Source of the DNA: Chloroflexota bacterium | GTDB taxonomy: Bacteria > Chloroflexota > Anaerolineae > UBA4142 > SHND01 | Assembly (NCBI GenBank): GCA_029778615.1 | Contig: JAKOPZ010000306.1 | Span: 1-36,604, forward strand | DNA length: 36,604 nt | Direction: 5' to 3' | Part shown: positions 7,204-14,947 of the stretch, piece after piece | Layout: each line of letters opens with the position of its first letter | Position numbering within the stretch: position 1 is the first letter of the stretch | Made by a program: the position numbers and the translations under genes | Notes under the pieces: model-generated | Seen by the model: only the letters and a program-made list of their open reading frames with translations | What the model was told of the DNA's origin: nothing | Databases searched by the model: none

Positions 7204-8613
7204 ATGAAACATTTCCGAATTGCAATTTTGGTTACTGCATTGTTTGTGCTGTTGGCAAGCGTGAGCTTGGCGCAAGGCGGCGCGAATGACGCACTCTGGG
7301 CGGATGGCGCAGCGCAAACCGTTGCGCCGCATTCCGCGTTGTGGTTCCGTTTCGATTATGGCGGCAACAACAAACAAATTGACGTGACCCTCGATGCGAA
7401 TGACGCGTCGCATTTGCGGCTCGCGCTGTACACACCGCAAGCGGTGCAAGCGTGGGGCAGCGGCGAAAAATTGAACGCGGTCGGTTGGGGGAGTTCCGTC
7501 CAAAATCACGCGCTCGGCTGGAGCGGACGTTTCCATTTCAACGGCACGTTTTATCCGGTGGTGTATAACGACGGCGACGCGGCGGTGAGTGTACAAGTGC
7601 GCGCGTTGGGAGAAAATGTGACGACGGGAATCGTGACCGCGCCGCCGAAACCGACCGCGATTCCAAATCCGTTTCCGAACGATACACCGATTGGTAAAGG
7701 CGTGAATGGAAAAATTGCCTTGCTCGACGCGCAAGGCGGCAATCTGTACACAGTGAACGGCGACGGCACGAACTTGCAGCGCATTAGTTTCGGCATGGAC
7801 CCGCAGTGGAATCACGCGGGAAACGCCATTGCACTCGCGCGGCAAGGACCCGTCGCCGGAATTTTCACAGTGGATGCATCCGGCGGCAGTGAAAAATTAT
7901 TGTACGGCACGAGCGAACCGCGTTCACCCGATTGGAGTCCCGACGATGCGACGTTAGTGTTTACGCGTCAGACGGCGGTCAAAGGCGGCGGTCAAATTTG
8001 TTTTGGCGCGCGCTGTTTCAACATCCCTGCCGATTCGCAATGGAAGCTCGGTCTGCTCGACGCGCGTGATGGCGCGTACCGCGACGTGCCCACCACCAAT
8101 CACGCGTTCACGCCAACGTGGAACGCGGACGGAACGACGATTGCGTACAATGACACGGCGCTTGGCATCGTCAAAACATCTACGACGGGCACACCGTCTC
8201 TCGAACCGTTCATCGGCGATTTGCGTCCGGGCGTTGGCACCTATGACCCGCTTCAGGTGCGCTCGCCGCAATTTTCGCCTGACGGCGCCAAGATTGTGAT
8301 GATGGTGGGGCAGCCGCCCGTATGGCAAATTGCCATTGCAAACGCGGACGGTTCCGACAGACACTTGCTGACGCGCATGAACTATCTCGATTTCACACAC
8401 GCAAACAACGTCGCGCCCGTGTGGTCACCCGACGGCAAACAAATTCTGTTTCTCTCGGACCGCAACGGAATTGGGAGTGGTTCGCGCAAATGGGAAATTT
8501 TTGTCATGAACGCGGACGGTTCCAATGTGCAGCAAGTGTTGAAAAATGTGACCGACCAAATCGCGTTGCAGTACAGTTTTCAAGGCGAACGAATGTTGAG
8601 TTGGACAAAATAA
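7204..8613 (+). CDS. Secreted TolB-like/PD40 beta-propeller protein
   Basis: A 469-residue exported protein with a clean signal peptide (residues 1-23, cleavage after SLAQ). The N-terminal third (about 25-145) looks like a beta-sandwich. It is followed by a Pro-rich linker and a WD40-like propeller (about 165-469) built from PD40-type repeats: WSPDDATLVFTR, FSPDGAKIVMMV, and WSPDGKQILFLSDRNG followed by EIFVMNADGSN. This is the pattern of TolB and of Chloroflexota 'PD40 domain' proteins, where it usually mediates protein or ligand binding. No catalytic motif is visible. The ATG at 7204 lacks a good ribosome site and lies just after the 15-bp hairpin. Whether it belongs functionally to the RND operon is unclear; a strong terminator ends the unit after it. 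Confidence 0.8.
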   Translation: MKHFRIAILVTALFVLLASVSLAQGGANDALWADGAAQTVAPHSALWFRFDYGGNNKQIDVTLDANDASHLRLALYTPQAVQAWGSGEKLNAVGWGSSVQNHALGWSGRFHFNGTFYPVVYNDGDAAVSVQVRALGENVTTGIVTAPPKPTAIPNPFPNDTPIGKGVNGKIALLDAQGGNLYTVNGDGTNLQRISFGMDPQWNHAGNAIALARQGPVAGIFTVDASGGSEKLLYGTSEPRSPDWSPDDATLVFTRQTAVKGGGQICFGARCFNIPADSQWKLGLLDARDGAYRDVPTTNHAFTPTWNADGTTIAYNDTALGIVKTSTTGTPSLEPFIGDLRPGVGTYDPLQVRSPQFSPDGAKIVMMVGQPPVWQIAIANADGSDRHLLTRMNYLDFTHANNVAPVWSPDGKQILFLSDRNGIGSGSRKWEIFVMNADGSNVQQVLKNVTDQIALQYSFQGERMLSWTK

Positions 8614-8619
8614 AACGGA

Positions 8620-8647
8620 ACGGCGCAGCAATGCGCCGTTTTTTTTT
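8620..8647 (+). terminator. Rho-independent terminator
   Basis: ACGGCGCA-GCAA-TGCGCCGT stem-loop followed by a run of nine T starting at 8639. It ends the TolB-like gene. Confidence 0.92.
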
Positions 8648-8656
8648 GAAAAAGTC

Positions 8657-8939
8657 GTTTGGGACAATAAGGCGACTGCAAAGTCCCTTGACAAGGATAT
8701 GTCATAGGACTTTCGCTTGTCATTTCGAACGGAGTGAGAAATCTCGGTTTTTCCACTGAGATTTCTCGCAAAGACGGCTCGAAATGACAACTGAGCGAAA
8801 GTCCTGTGTCATTTCGAACCCCTCAATCCTTCGGGGTAAACTCTGTGAGAAATCTCATTTGTCACGAAAGGTTGAGATTTCTCGCATCCGCTCGAAATGA
8901 CAATTGGCGCGACTTTGCAGTTGCCTTGTTTGGGACAAT
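8657..8939. mobile_element. Nested palindromic element with 12-bp flanking direct repeats
   Basis: GTTTGGGACAAT occurs at 8657-8668 and again at 8928-8939, like a target duplication. Immediately inside are inverted ends AAGGCGACTGCAAAGTC (8669-8685) and its complement at 8911-8927 (16 of 17 match). Within this lie two copies of a core that starts TGTCATTTCGA and ends TCGAAATGACA (8717-8790 and 8807-8903), each with an inner GAGAAATCTC/GAGATTTCTC stem. The first core has its own extra inverted flanks, GGACTTTCGC (8707-8716) and GCGAAAGTCC (8795-8804). There is no coding gene; short open frames here are repeat artefacts. Confidence 0.65.
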
Positions 8940-8966
8940 TTGGCAGTGGCAATGGAAATATGATTA

Positions 8967-8975
8967 TGTTATACT
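8967..8975 (+). promoter_or_regulatory. Extended -10 promoter candidate for the 9216 gene block
   Basis: TGTTATACT matches an extended -10 (TG-n-TATACT) in a locally AT-rich stretch between the two repeat elements. No good -35 is found at 16-18 bases. It is the best promoter candidate ahead of the long co-directional block that starts at 9216, although 240 bases away. Confidence 0.35.
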
Positions 8976-9017
8976 AGCGCGAGGTGACAGTCGGCGACGC
9001 AAACCGGGCTTGCTGTA

Positions 9018-9155
9018 TTACGAGTTCACCTTACGCATGTCATTTCGAACCCCTCCATCCTTCGGGGTAAACTCTGTGAGAAATCTCAGTTTTTTCCACC
9101 GAGATTTCTCGCAAGACCGCTCGAAATGACAATTCTGCGTAACGTGAGTTACGAG
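9018..9155. mobile_element. Third copy of the palindromic core, with 7-bp direct repeats
   Basis: TTACGAG occurs at 9018-9024 and 9149-9155. Just inside are inverted ends TTCACCTTACGCA (9025-9037) and TGCGTAACGTGAG (9136-9148), matching at 11 of 13 positions. The core (9038-9131) runs from TGTCATTTCGAACCCC to TCGAAATGACA and is nearly identical to the core at 8807-8903, including CCTTCGGGGTAAACTCTGTG. It has no coding content. Confidence 0.6.
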
Positions 9156-9215
9156 CTTTGAGTTTGTGGCACACAACAATCCAACGGGGACTGTCGCCAT
9201 GCGTTACCTGCTGAA

Positions 9216-9506
9216 ATGTCGAATTTGGATGACACCCGCCGCCGCGAATTGATTGAGCGCGTTGCCGCGCAGCTGTGCCGATGGAATCTACGCGAGCCCG
9301 CGATTTTTTTTCTGGCAATGCACGCGCCGCTCGCGTTTCTCGGCAGTCAACTTGTAATCGCCGCGCAGCCGTTCGTCGGCATGATGACCGGAGATTCCTT
9401 TGCGCGCGATTTTGCTCTCTTGCTGGAAGACCCGCAAAACATCGAACTGCTCATCGCGCAGCTGGAACATCACGCGCACCCCGCGCAAACGCAACTGCCG
9501 TCGTGA
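9216..9506 (+). CDS. Small conserved-looking protein of unknown function
   Basis: A 96-residue protein without signal peptide. Residues 1-25 are charged and helical (DDTRRRELIERVAAQL). Residues 29-60 form a hydrophobic stretch with small residues (FFLAMHAPLAFLGSQLVIAA), short for a membrane helix but possible as an amphipathic or packing helix. Residues 60-85 (ARDFALLLEDPQNIELLIAQLE) look like an acidic C-terminal helix. It is the first gene after the repeat island and reads in the same direction as the following DUF6754-like gene, 44 bases away. I do not recognise a characterised family. The ATG at 9216 has no clear ribosome site. Position at the head of the block suggests a soluble partner of the membrane proteins, which is inference. 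Confidence 0.6.
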   Translation: MSNLDDTRRRELIERVAAQLCRWNLREPAIFFLAMHAPLAFLGSQLVIAAQPFVGMMTGDSFARDFALLLEDPQNIELLIAQLEHHAHPAQTQLPS

Positions 9507-9550
9507 CGCGAGGCATCGCGTGCGCGTCCAAATTTTGGTACTGACACTCC

Positions 9551-10351
9551 ATGCCCTTTCTGTCTGACCTCTCCGCGCTTTCAGGAATCAACAGCCAGCA
9601 AGCGTTGATGCTGGCAGTGTTTTTGCCCTTTTTGATTCCGTTCTTTTATTTTCTCTATCGCGCGCCGCGTTCGCGCACGGGTCCGCGCTTGCGCGCAATT
9701 CCCGCGTACGATTCGTTGAAAAAATTGATGGCGCGCGCGGCAGAAACGGGACAGGCAGTGCATGTTTCGGTGGGTACCGCAGGCGTCAGCAGCGCGCAAA
9801 CTGCCGACACATTGGCAGGTTTGTACACGTTGGAATTTTTAGCCGACCGCGCGGCGAACAGCGATATTCCGCCATTGGTGACTGTGACCGAGCCGACCGC
9901 GCTGCCCGCTGCGTTGGACCAACTGCGCCGCGCGTACGAACGACAAGGTTATCCGGACGAACATCGCGTGGAACATGCGCGCTTTATTGCGCCGCCCGTC
10001 AATGGCAGTGCAGTGCCGTATGCCGCGGGCGTGATGGACATTTTGAATCACGAACCCGTCACCGCGAACGTGATGCTCGGCGCGTTTGGCGATGAATTTT
10101 TGTTGATGGCGGAACCCGGCGCGCAGCGCGGCGCGTTTCAAATCGGCGGCACGAGCAATCCAAGTGTTTTGCCGTTCGTCTATCTCACCATGACCGAGCC
10201 GATTTTGGGCGAAGAGATTTACGCATCGGGCGCGTATCTGCTCGAACGCATCGGACATTATACGAGTCTCATCGCGCAAGATATTTTCCGCGTCTTTGTC
10301 GTGGTCGTCGTCATTCTCGTTGTCATTGCGCGCACGCTGGGCTTTTTGTGA
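9551..10351 (+). CDS. DUF6754-like membrane protein
   Basis: A 266-residue protein with one N-terminal membrane helix (about 18-38, LMLAVFLPFLIPFFYFLYRA), a soluble domain (about 45-235) and a C-terminal helix (about 245-264, rich in V and I). The soluble domain has the pattern I associate with DUF6754 of Chloroflexota: AIPAYDSLKKLMARAAETGQ, then VHVSVGTAGV and a DTLAGLYTLEFLADRA helix, suggesting an alpha/beta fold. No enzyme motif is visible. The stop codon overlaps the next gene's ATG (TGATG), so the two are translationally coupled and their products probably associate in the membrane. Family assignment is from memory of the pattern, not from a search. Confidence 0.75.
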   Translation: MPFLSDLSALSGINSQQALMLAVFLPFLIPFFYFLYRAPRSRTGPRLRAIPAYDSLKKLMARAAETGQAVHVSVGTAGVSSAQTADTLAGLYTLEFLADRAANSDIPPLVTVTEPTALPAALDQLRRAYERQGYPDEHRVEHARFIAPPVNGSAVPYAAGVMDILNHEPVTANVMLGAFGDEFLLMAEPGAQRGAFQIGGTSNPSVLPFVYLTMTEPILGEEIYASGAYLLERIGHYTSLIAQDIFRVFVVVVVILVVIARTLGFL

Positions 10352-10995
10352 TGCAGCCACGAATCAATTTGGGCGTACTCTTGCGCCGTCAACTGGTACC
10401 TGTCGCCGTCGCCATGGGCGTGGGTTTGGTTGTCCTGCTCGGACAATTCAGCACGAACGAGGGATTGAGCGGCATCGTCGCGTTGCTCATCGCGTGGGGC
10501 GCGATTGTCGCGGCGTTCGCGCTCCTGCTCGGTCTCGCCAATCTGCTTTTGTTTCACACCCGACGCATTGTCAAGCGTGACGCGCAGACACCATTTTCGA
10601 TTTTGATTCTCGCCACCGCCCTGATTGTTTTCTTGTTGGTGCTGCCCGCCGGCGGTTCCGGCAGCGCGGCGCAGTGGATTTTGCGCTCTGTGTACCAGCC
10701 GCTCGAAGCATCTTTTCTCGCGCTGTTGGTCTTTTTCATCGGCACGGCAATGTATCGCGCCCTGCGCGTCCGTACGTGGGAAATGGCATTGTTTGCGCTT
10801 GCCGCATTCGTTGTCCTCGTCGGTTCTGCGCCGTTTCTCCAAGTCCTTTCCCCGTTGATTCCCGCCGCCCGAGATTGGGTGGTTAACGTTCCCGCCTTGG
10901 CAGGCGTGCGCGGCATTTTGCTCGGCGTCGCGCTCGGCATCATCGCGACCGGTCTGCGTTTACTTACGGGGATTGACCGTCCTTATTCAGAATAA
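10351..10995 (+). CDS. Six-helix integral membrane protein, unknown function
   Basis: A 214-residue protein of about six predicted membrane helices (about residues 13-33, 40-68, 79-97, 108-125, 132-154 and 180-208) with short charged loops and no conserved catalytic motif. The ATG at 10351 overlaps the preceding stop; a GTG one codon earlier is also possible. It is tightly coupled to the DUF6754-like gene and is followed, after 61 bases, by the zinc-ribbon protein. It probably forms a membrane complex with these neighbours. No family recognised. Confidence 0.75.
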   Translation: MQPRINLGVLLRRQLVPVAVAMGVGLVVLLGQFSTNEGLSGIVALLIAWGAIVAAFALLLGLANLLLFHTRRIVKRDAQTPFSILILATALIVFLLVLPAGGSGSAAQWILRSVYQPLEASFLALLVFFIGTAMYRALRVRTWEMALFALAAFVVLVGSAPFLQVLSPLIPAARDWVVNVPALAGVRGILLGVALGIIATGLRLLTGIDRPYSE

Positions 10996-11028
10996 AGCGT
11001 GACGCGCGACGAGTGATGGGGTTTTCCA

Positions 11029-11049
11029 CGTCACCCGTCACCTGTCACC
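11029..11049 (+). repeat. Three heptamer repeats ahead of the zinc-ribbon gene
   Basis: CGTCACC, CGTCACC, TGTCACC in tandem, ending 7 bases before the ATG at 11057. They occupy the place where a ribosome site would be expected, and none is visible. Confidence 0.5.
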
Positions 11050-11056
11050 TCTCAAC

Positions 11057-14000
11057 ATGATTTATTGTCCGCAATGCGGCACGCCTAACAAGCCGAACAG
11101 CAAATTTTGCAAAAACTGTGCGGCACTGCTCGCGCCTTCAACGGATATCCAGTGTCCCATTTGCGGCACGGCGAATCCGCAAGAGGCGACGGCGTGTTCC
11201 AATTGCGGCTCGCGCTTGACGACAACCTTTTCCGCTTCATCAGAAAAAACAACGCCCGCCGACACACCGGAAAATATTACGCCCTTCACACCACCCGAAC
11301 TCGCTCAAGATGCCGAAGCGCTTTCAAACGAACCTCCGTCAGGTGAGCCCAGCTCGTCGCGTCCTTCCTTTGCGCGTCCTTCGTCGGAATGGCTCAAGCG
11401 CTTGAACAAAACCGCGCCGTCCCAATCAACGCCCACACCACAGCCCGCGACGCCCGACACATCGAGCACTGCGGTCCCCGAATGGTTGCGTGAGATTCAA
11501 GCCGAAGCAAACAAACAAGCCGCCGCTTCGCGCGATGTGGAAACAGAATCCGAAAAAGCCGCGCCACCCATTGCCGCACAAGCCGCCTCCGAACCGCCCG
11601 CGCCGTCGAAACCGCAGTTGAGCGAAATCAAACTCACCGGCGACGATTACGATTACAGCGACATTGGCGGACAGGTCACGGACGAAATGAAAGCGACGCT
11701 CGAAGCCAATGCCGCGAGCGTCCAATCCGTTGACGACGAAATCGCCCTCGCGCGGAAATTGTTGGGGCTGGATGTCGAGGCGGTCGCAGAAACACCCCCC
11801 CCCCTCGCGGCATCTCAAGCAGAAGCGCCCGCACAAGCGGTCGCGCCAATCGAAACGCCGCCGCCCGCGCCATCCAAGCCGCCGTTGAGCGAAATCAAAC
11901 TCACCGGCGACGATTACGATTACAGCGACATTGGCGGACAAATCACGGACGAAATGAAAGCGACGCTCGAAGCAAACGCCGCGAGTGTCCAATCCGTTGA
12001 CGATGAAATCGCCCTCGCGCGGAAATTGTTGGGCTTGGAGGTCGAGGAAACAATTCCCGCGCCAACGCCAACCGTTTCGCCGCGCGCACAAGTACCAACC
12101 GACACTGTAACTCCTGCCATCTCTGAAATTCCCGCGCCGCCTGAAACCCACGCCGAATCCGAAACGGCTCCTTCTGAAATTTCGCAACCTGTGGCGGAAC
12201 TGGAATCCACCGCGCCCGAAATTTCTGAAATCACTGCGTCCGAACCGCTTGCCGTAGAATCCATCGCGCCAATCGAAACGCCGCCGCCCGCGCCGTCGAA
12301 ACCGCAGTTGAGCGAAATCAAACTCACCGGCGACGATTACGATTACAGTGACATTGGTGGACAAGTCACGGACGAAATGAAAGCGACGCTCGAAGCAAAT
12401 GCTCCGAGCGTCCAATCCGTTGACGACGAAATCGCTCTCGCGCGGAAATTGTTGGGGCTGGATGTCGAGGCGGTCGCAGAAACACCCCCCCCCCTCGCGG
12501 CATCTCAAGCAGAAGCGCCCGCACAAGCAGTCGTGTCGGAACCCGCGCCACCGCCAGCGTCGGATATTGTTGCAGAAGCGCCCGCCGAGGCGGTGTCCGC
12601 GCCTCTCGCCGCCGAGCCGCAAACGGCGGAACACGCTCCGACGCCAACTGCCGAAATTGAGCCGAGCGCGCCAACGGTCAGCGGACTTGAAATCGAGCCA
12701 CCCCTTGCAGCGGAACTACCTGCGGAACCACCGCACGCGGAATTGCCGCCTATTGCCGAAACGATAGAGCCGCCTTCCAAACCGCCACTGGAAAGCGGCG
12801 AACTCCCGGAATGGCTGCGCGAAATTCTTCCGTCCGCCGCGACAGAACCAGCCGTTTCCAGCGAACCGGAAATTTCCGGCGACGAAACCGAAATGCCGCC
12901 GTGGCTGCGCGAAATGGCTCCCGCTGACCTTGATTTGGAAACAGGCGTTCCCGCGCCATCGCGTTCGCTCCTCTCGAGTCTGCCCGAATTGGACGAACAC
13001 GAGCGCGGCGATTTGCCCGATTGGCTGCGTGAGCCACCTGCCCCGGTCCAAACGCGGCAAGCACAAGCCGAGCCGTCCGGTGACGAAAGCCGCGAAGCAG
13101 AAACTACAGCGCCGCTTGAATTGCCCGATTGGTTTTCAGGTGCAGTACCCCTTGGCGCAACCCCGCGTGACCCGTTCGAGGTTATCGAGACAACGGGACC
13201 GCTCGCGGGCGTGAGTGGAATTTTGCCGCTTGCGGTTGCCATCACCGAACCGCACACCCTGACCACGCCGACGCCGGTTCGCAGTGACGGCGGACGGATT
13301 TTTCAAACTCTGCTCGCGGAACCGTTGACGCCGACCGCGCGCACAGAGCCGCAAGCAGAACGACGCGCCCTCTTTACAGCAAATCATCTTTTTTATCTTG
13401 CGATTCTGCTTGCCGCGCTCATTCCCTTGTTCTTTGGACTCGAACAAGCAGGACTGGGGCTCGACGCATCGAAATCGGCAAGCGCGCTTTTTTATGACCA
13501 ACTTGTGAGTGTTCCGCCCAATGAAACGGTGCTGCTCGCCTTTGATTACACGCCGGGGCAAGCGGTGGAACTTGACCCTGCCGCCCGCGCCATTCTCAAC
13601 GATTTGGTCGCGCGTCAAGTGAATGTGGTGGCGGTGAGTTCGAATCCGTTCGGCGCGACGATGGCGCAGACTCTGTTGTCACGCGCACAGGAAACGCAGC
13701 CCAAGTTTCAATTTGTAAATTTGGGTTATGTGTTTGGCAACGAGAGCGGCTTGAAAAAACTCGCGCTCGGATGGGTCCCGGCAAATTATGTGGACGCGAA
13801 CGGGACACGTTGGGACGCGTCGCCATTGGCGCGCACTGTACGCGGCATGGACGATTTCGCATTGGTGATTCTGGTCGCGGGCGAGGATGCCAGCTTGCGC
13901 GCGTGGATGGAACAAGTCCAACCCAACATTCATGCGCCCATCGTCGGCGCAACGACGGCGCTGGTGGAACCCCAAGCGCGTAATTACGTGAACGCGAAAC

Positions 14001-14179
14001 AGCTACAGGCGTCACTGCGCGGACTCACGGGCGCGGCGGAATTGGAATTGTTGTCCAATCAAACCGGACAGGCAGTGAAAACAGTGGATGCGCTCTCGTT
14101 GGTTAGTCTCGTGCTCGCGGCAATTATTATTGCGGCGAACGTGATGGGGTTGCTAAAACGCGGCTCAGGAAGCAAGTAG
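11057..14179 (+). CDS. Large double zinc-ribbon, repeat-bearing membrane-anchored protein
   Basis: A 1040-residue protein of unknown function. Residues 1-54 hold two C-x2-C zinc ribbons (Cys4/7/18/21 and Cys33/36/47/50). A long acidic, Pro/Ala/Glu-rich, probably disordered region follows, with three copies of a 59-residue unit beginning PS-K-P-x-LSEIKLTGDDYDYSDIGGQ (from residues 183, 272 and 413). Repeated short motifs E-W-L-R-E-I, P-W-L-R-E-M, D-W-L-R-E-P and D-W-F-S-G occur at about residues 135 and 580-700. Near 776-794 is a membrane helix, then an alpha/beta domain (about 805-1005; LLAFDYTPGQAVELDPAARAIL, VNVVAVSSNPFGATMAQTLL) and a final helix (about 1012-1034). The repeated WLRE motifs look like peptide docking sites. 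It lies between two membrane-protein genes in the same block. Confidence 0.8.
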   Translation: MIYCPQCGTPNKPNSKFCKNCAALLAPSTDIQCPICGTANPQEATACSNCGSRLTTTFSASSEKTTPADTPENITPFTPPELAQDAEALSNEPPSGEPSSSRPSFARPSSEWLKRLNKTAPSQSTPTPQPATPDTSSTAVPEWLREIQAEANKQAAASRDVETESEKAAPPIAAQAASEPPAPSKPQLSEIKLTGDDYDYSDIGGQVTDEMKATLEANAASVQSVDDEIALARKLLGLDVEAVAETPPPLAASQAEAPAQAVAPIETPPPAPSKPPLSEIKLTGDDYDYSDIGGQITDEMKATLEANAASVQSVDDEIALARKLLGLEVEETIPAPTPTVSPRAQVPTDTVTPAISEIPAPPETHAESETAPSEISQPVAELESTAPEISEITASEPLAVESIAPIETPPPAPSKPQLSEIKLTGDDYDYSDIGGQVTDEMKATLEANAPSVQSVDDEIALARKLLGLDVEAVAETPPPLAASQAEAPAQAVVSEPAPPPASDIVAEAPAEAVSAPLAAEPQTAEHAPTPTAEIEPSAPTVSGLEIEPPLAAELPAEPPHAELPPIAETIEPPSKPPLESGELPEWLREILPSAATEPAVSSEPEISGDETEMPPWLREMAPADLDLETGVPAPSRSLLSSLPELDEHERGDLPDWLREPPAPVQTRQAQAEPSGDESREAETTAPLELPDWFSGAVPLGATPRDPFEVIETTGPLAGVSGILPLAVAITEPHTLTTPTPVRSDGGRIFQTLLAEPLTPTARTEPQAERRALFTANHLFYLAILLAALIPLFFGLEQAGLGLDASKSASALFYDQLVSVPPNETVLLAFDYTPGQAVELDPAARAILNDLVARQVNVVAVSSNPFGATMAQTLLSRAQETQPKFQFVNLGYVFGNESGLKKLALGWVPANYVDANGTRWDASPLARTVRGMDDFALVILVAGEDASLRAWMEQVQPNIHAPIVGATTALVEPQARNYVNAKQLQASLRGLTGAAELELLSNQTGQAVKTVDALSLVSLVLAAIIIAANVMGLLKRGSGSK
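11603..12535 (+). repeat. Three in-frame DNA repeats inside the zinc-ribbon gene, two with C10 tracts
   Basis: The 177-base units at 11603-11779, 11870-12046 and 12293-12469 are nearly identical even at silent sites. Units one and three share a further ~66 bases (11780-11845, 12470-12535) that contain identical runs of ten C (11795-11804 and 12485-12494) within Pro-Pro-Pro codons. The spacers differ (89 and 141 codons from unit to unit). Confidence 0.9.
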
Positions 14180-14234
14180 CAGGCAGCGCGTCGCGCGTGT
14201 TGGCTTGGTTACGCTCTACCTGCGACATTCGACA

Positions 14235-14945
14235 ATGGACGCTTTATTCAATTCTTTCTGCTCCGGTGGTTTATGCGACGCGCTGGGCGTGTGGCTCGCC
14301 GCGCTGTTGACGATTCTTGTATTCACGTACCTCGTGCGCGACACATTTTTGTTTCGCATCGCGTCCGCGCTGCTGGTCGGCACGGCAATCGGATTCGTGA
14401 GCGCCATCGTCATACGCGATATCTTGCTTCCCATTTTGTTGCAGCTCATCGAAAATATTCTCACATTGCCGGACAGTTGGCTCGCGTTGGTGCTGAATCT
14501 CATTCCCGTTCTGCTCGGCGTTTCGTTGTTAATCAAGCTCACGCCGAATTTCCGCAACACCACCTTTAGCAATTTGGGACTCGCGTATTTGTTCGGCATC
14601 GGCGCGGCGTTGGCTATCGGCGGCGCGCTGGCAGGCGCGCTGGCGCCGCAGCTCACGGCGACCATGCTTGCGCTCACACCGCAAAGCGAAGGATTCGATT
14701 GGCTCAATGGACTGCTCATTGTGGTGGGAACGCTGGGCGCGTTTCTCGCGTTTCGTTTTATTCAACCGGGCAAACTCCCATGGCAGCGCGCGTATGATAT
14801 TGTCACAAAGAGCTGGGGCACGCTCGGACGCGGTTTTATCATGGTCGCCTTTGGCGCGCTGCTCGCTTCCCTCATCACCGCGCGCGTCTCGGCGTTGGTA
14901 GGACAACTCTACTTTTTATTGCACGATTGGTTAGGACTCATCTAG
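14235..14945 (+). CDS. Integral membrane protein, unknown function
   Basis: A 236-residue hydrophobic protein with about six membrane helices (about 14-34, 38-62, 75-98, 104-126, 150-171 and 190-225) separated by short loops. The frame is open from a TTG at 14205; the ATG at 14235 is preferred because it gives a natural N-terminus (MDALFNSF), although no strong ribosome site precedes either. A hydrophobic Gly/Ala-rich segment, AYLFGIGAALAIGGALAG, stands out. The stop lies 2 bases before the GlmL-like ATG, so the two are coupled. I do not recognise the family. It is the third membrane gene of the block and could anchor the soluble GlmL-like ATPase, which is inference. Confidence 0.75.
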   Translation: MDALFNSFCSGGLCDALGVWLAALLTILVFTYLVRDTFLFRIASALLVGTAIGFVSAIVIRDILLPILLQLIENILTLPDSWLALVLNLIPVLLGVSLLIKLTPNFRNTTFSNLGLAYLFGIGAALAIGGALAGALAPQLTATMLALTPQSEGFDWLNGLLIVVGTLGAFLAFRFIQPGKLPWQRAYDIVTKSWGTLGRGFIMVAFGALLASLITARVSALVGQLYFLLHDWLGLI

Positions 14946-14947
14946 CC

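Noticed and set aside
8690-8760. CRISPR-like spacing of repeats
   Set aside because: Only three copies with palindromic cores of 74-97 bases and irregular spacing; no short direct repeats or cas genes.
8806-9129. 107-codon frame across the repeat island
   Set aside because: It runs through two copies of the palindromic core and repeats MSFRTP and SFGVNSVRNL segments because the DNA is repeated; no ribosome site.
11426-12634. 402-codon minus-strand frame opposite the zinc-ribbon repeats
   Set aside because: Its apparent repeats (Phe/Arg/Gly-rich) are the reverse complement of the real coding repeats; no domain is recognisable.
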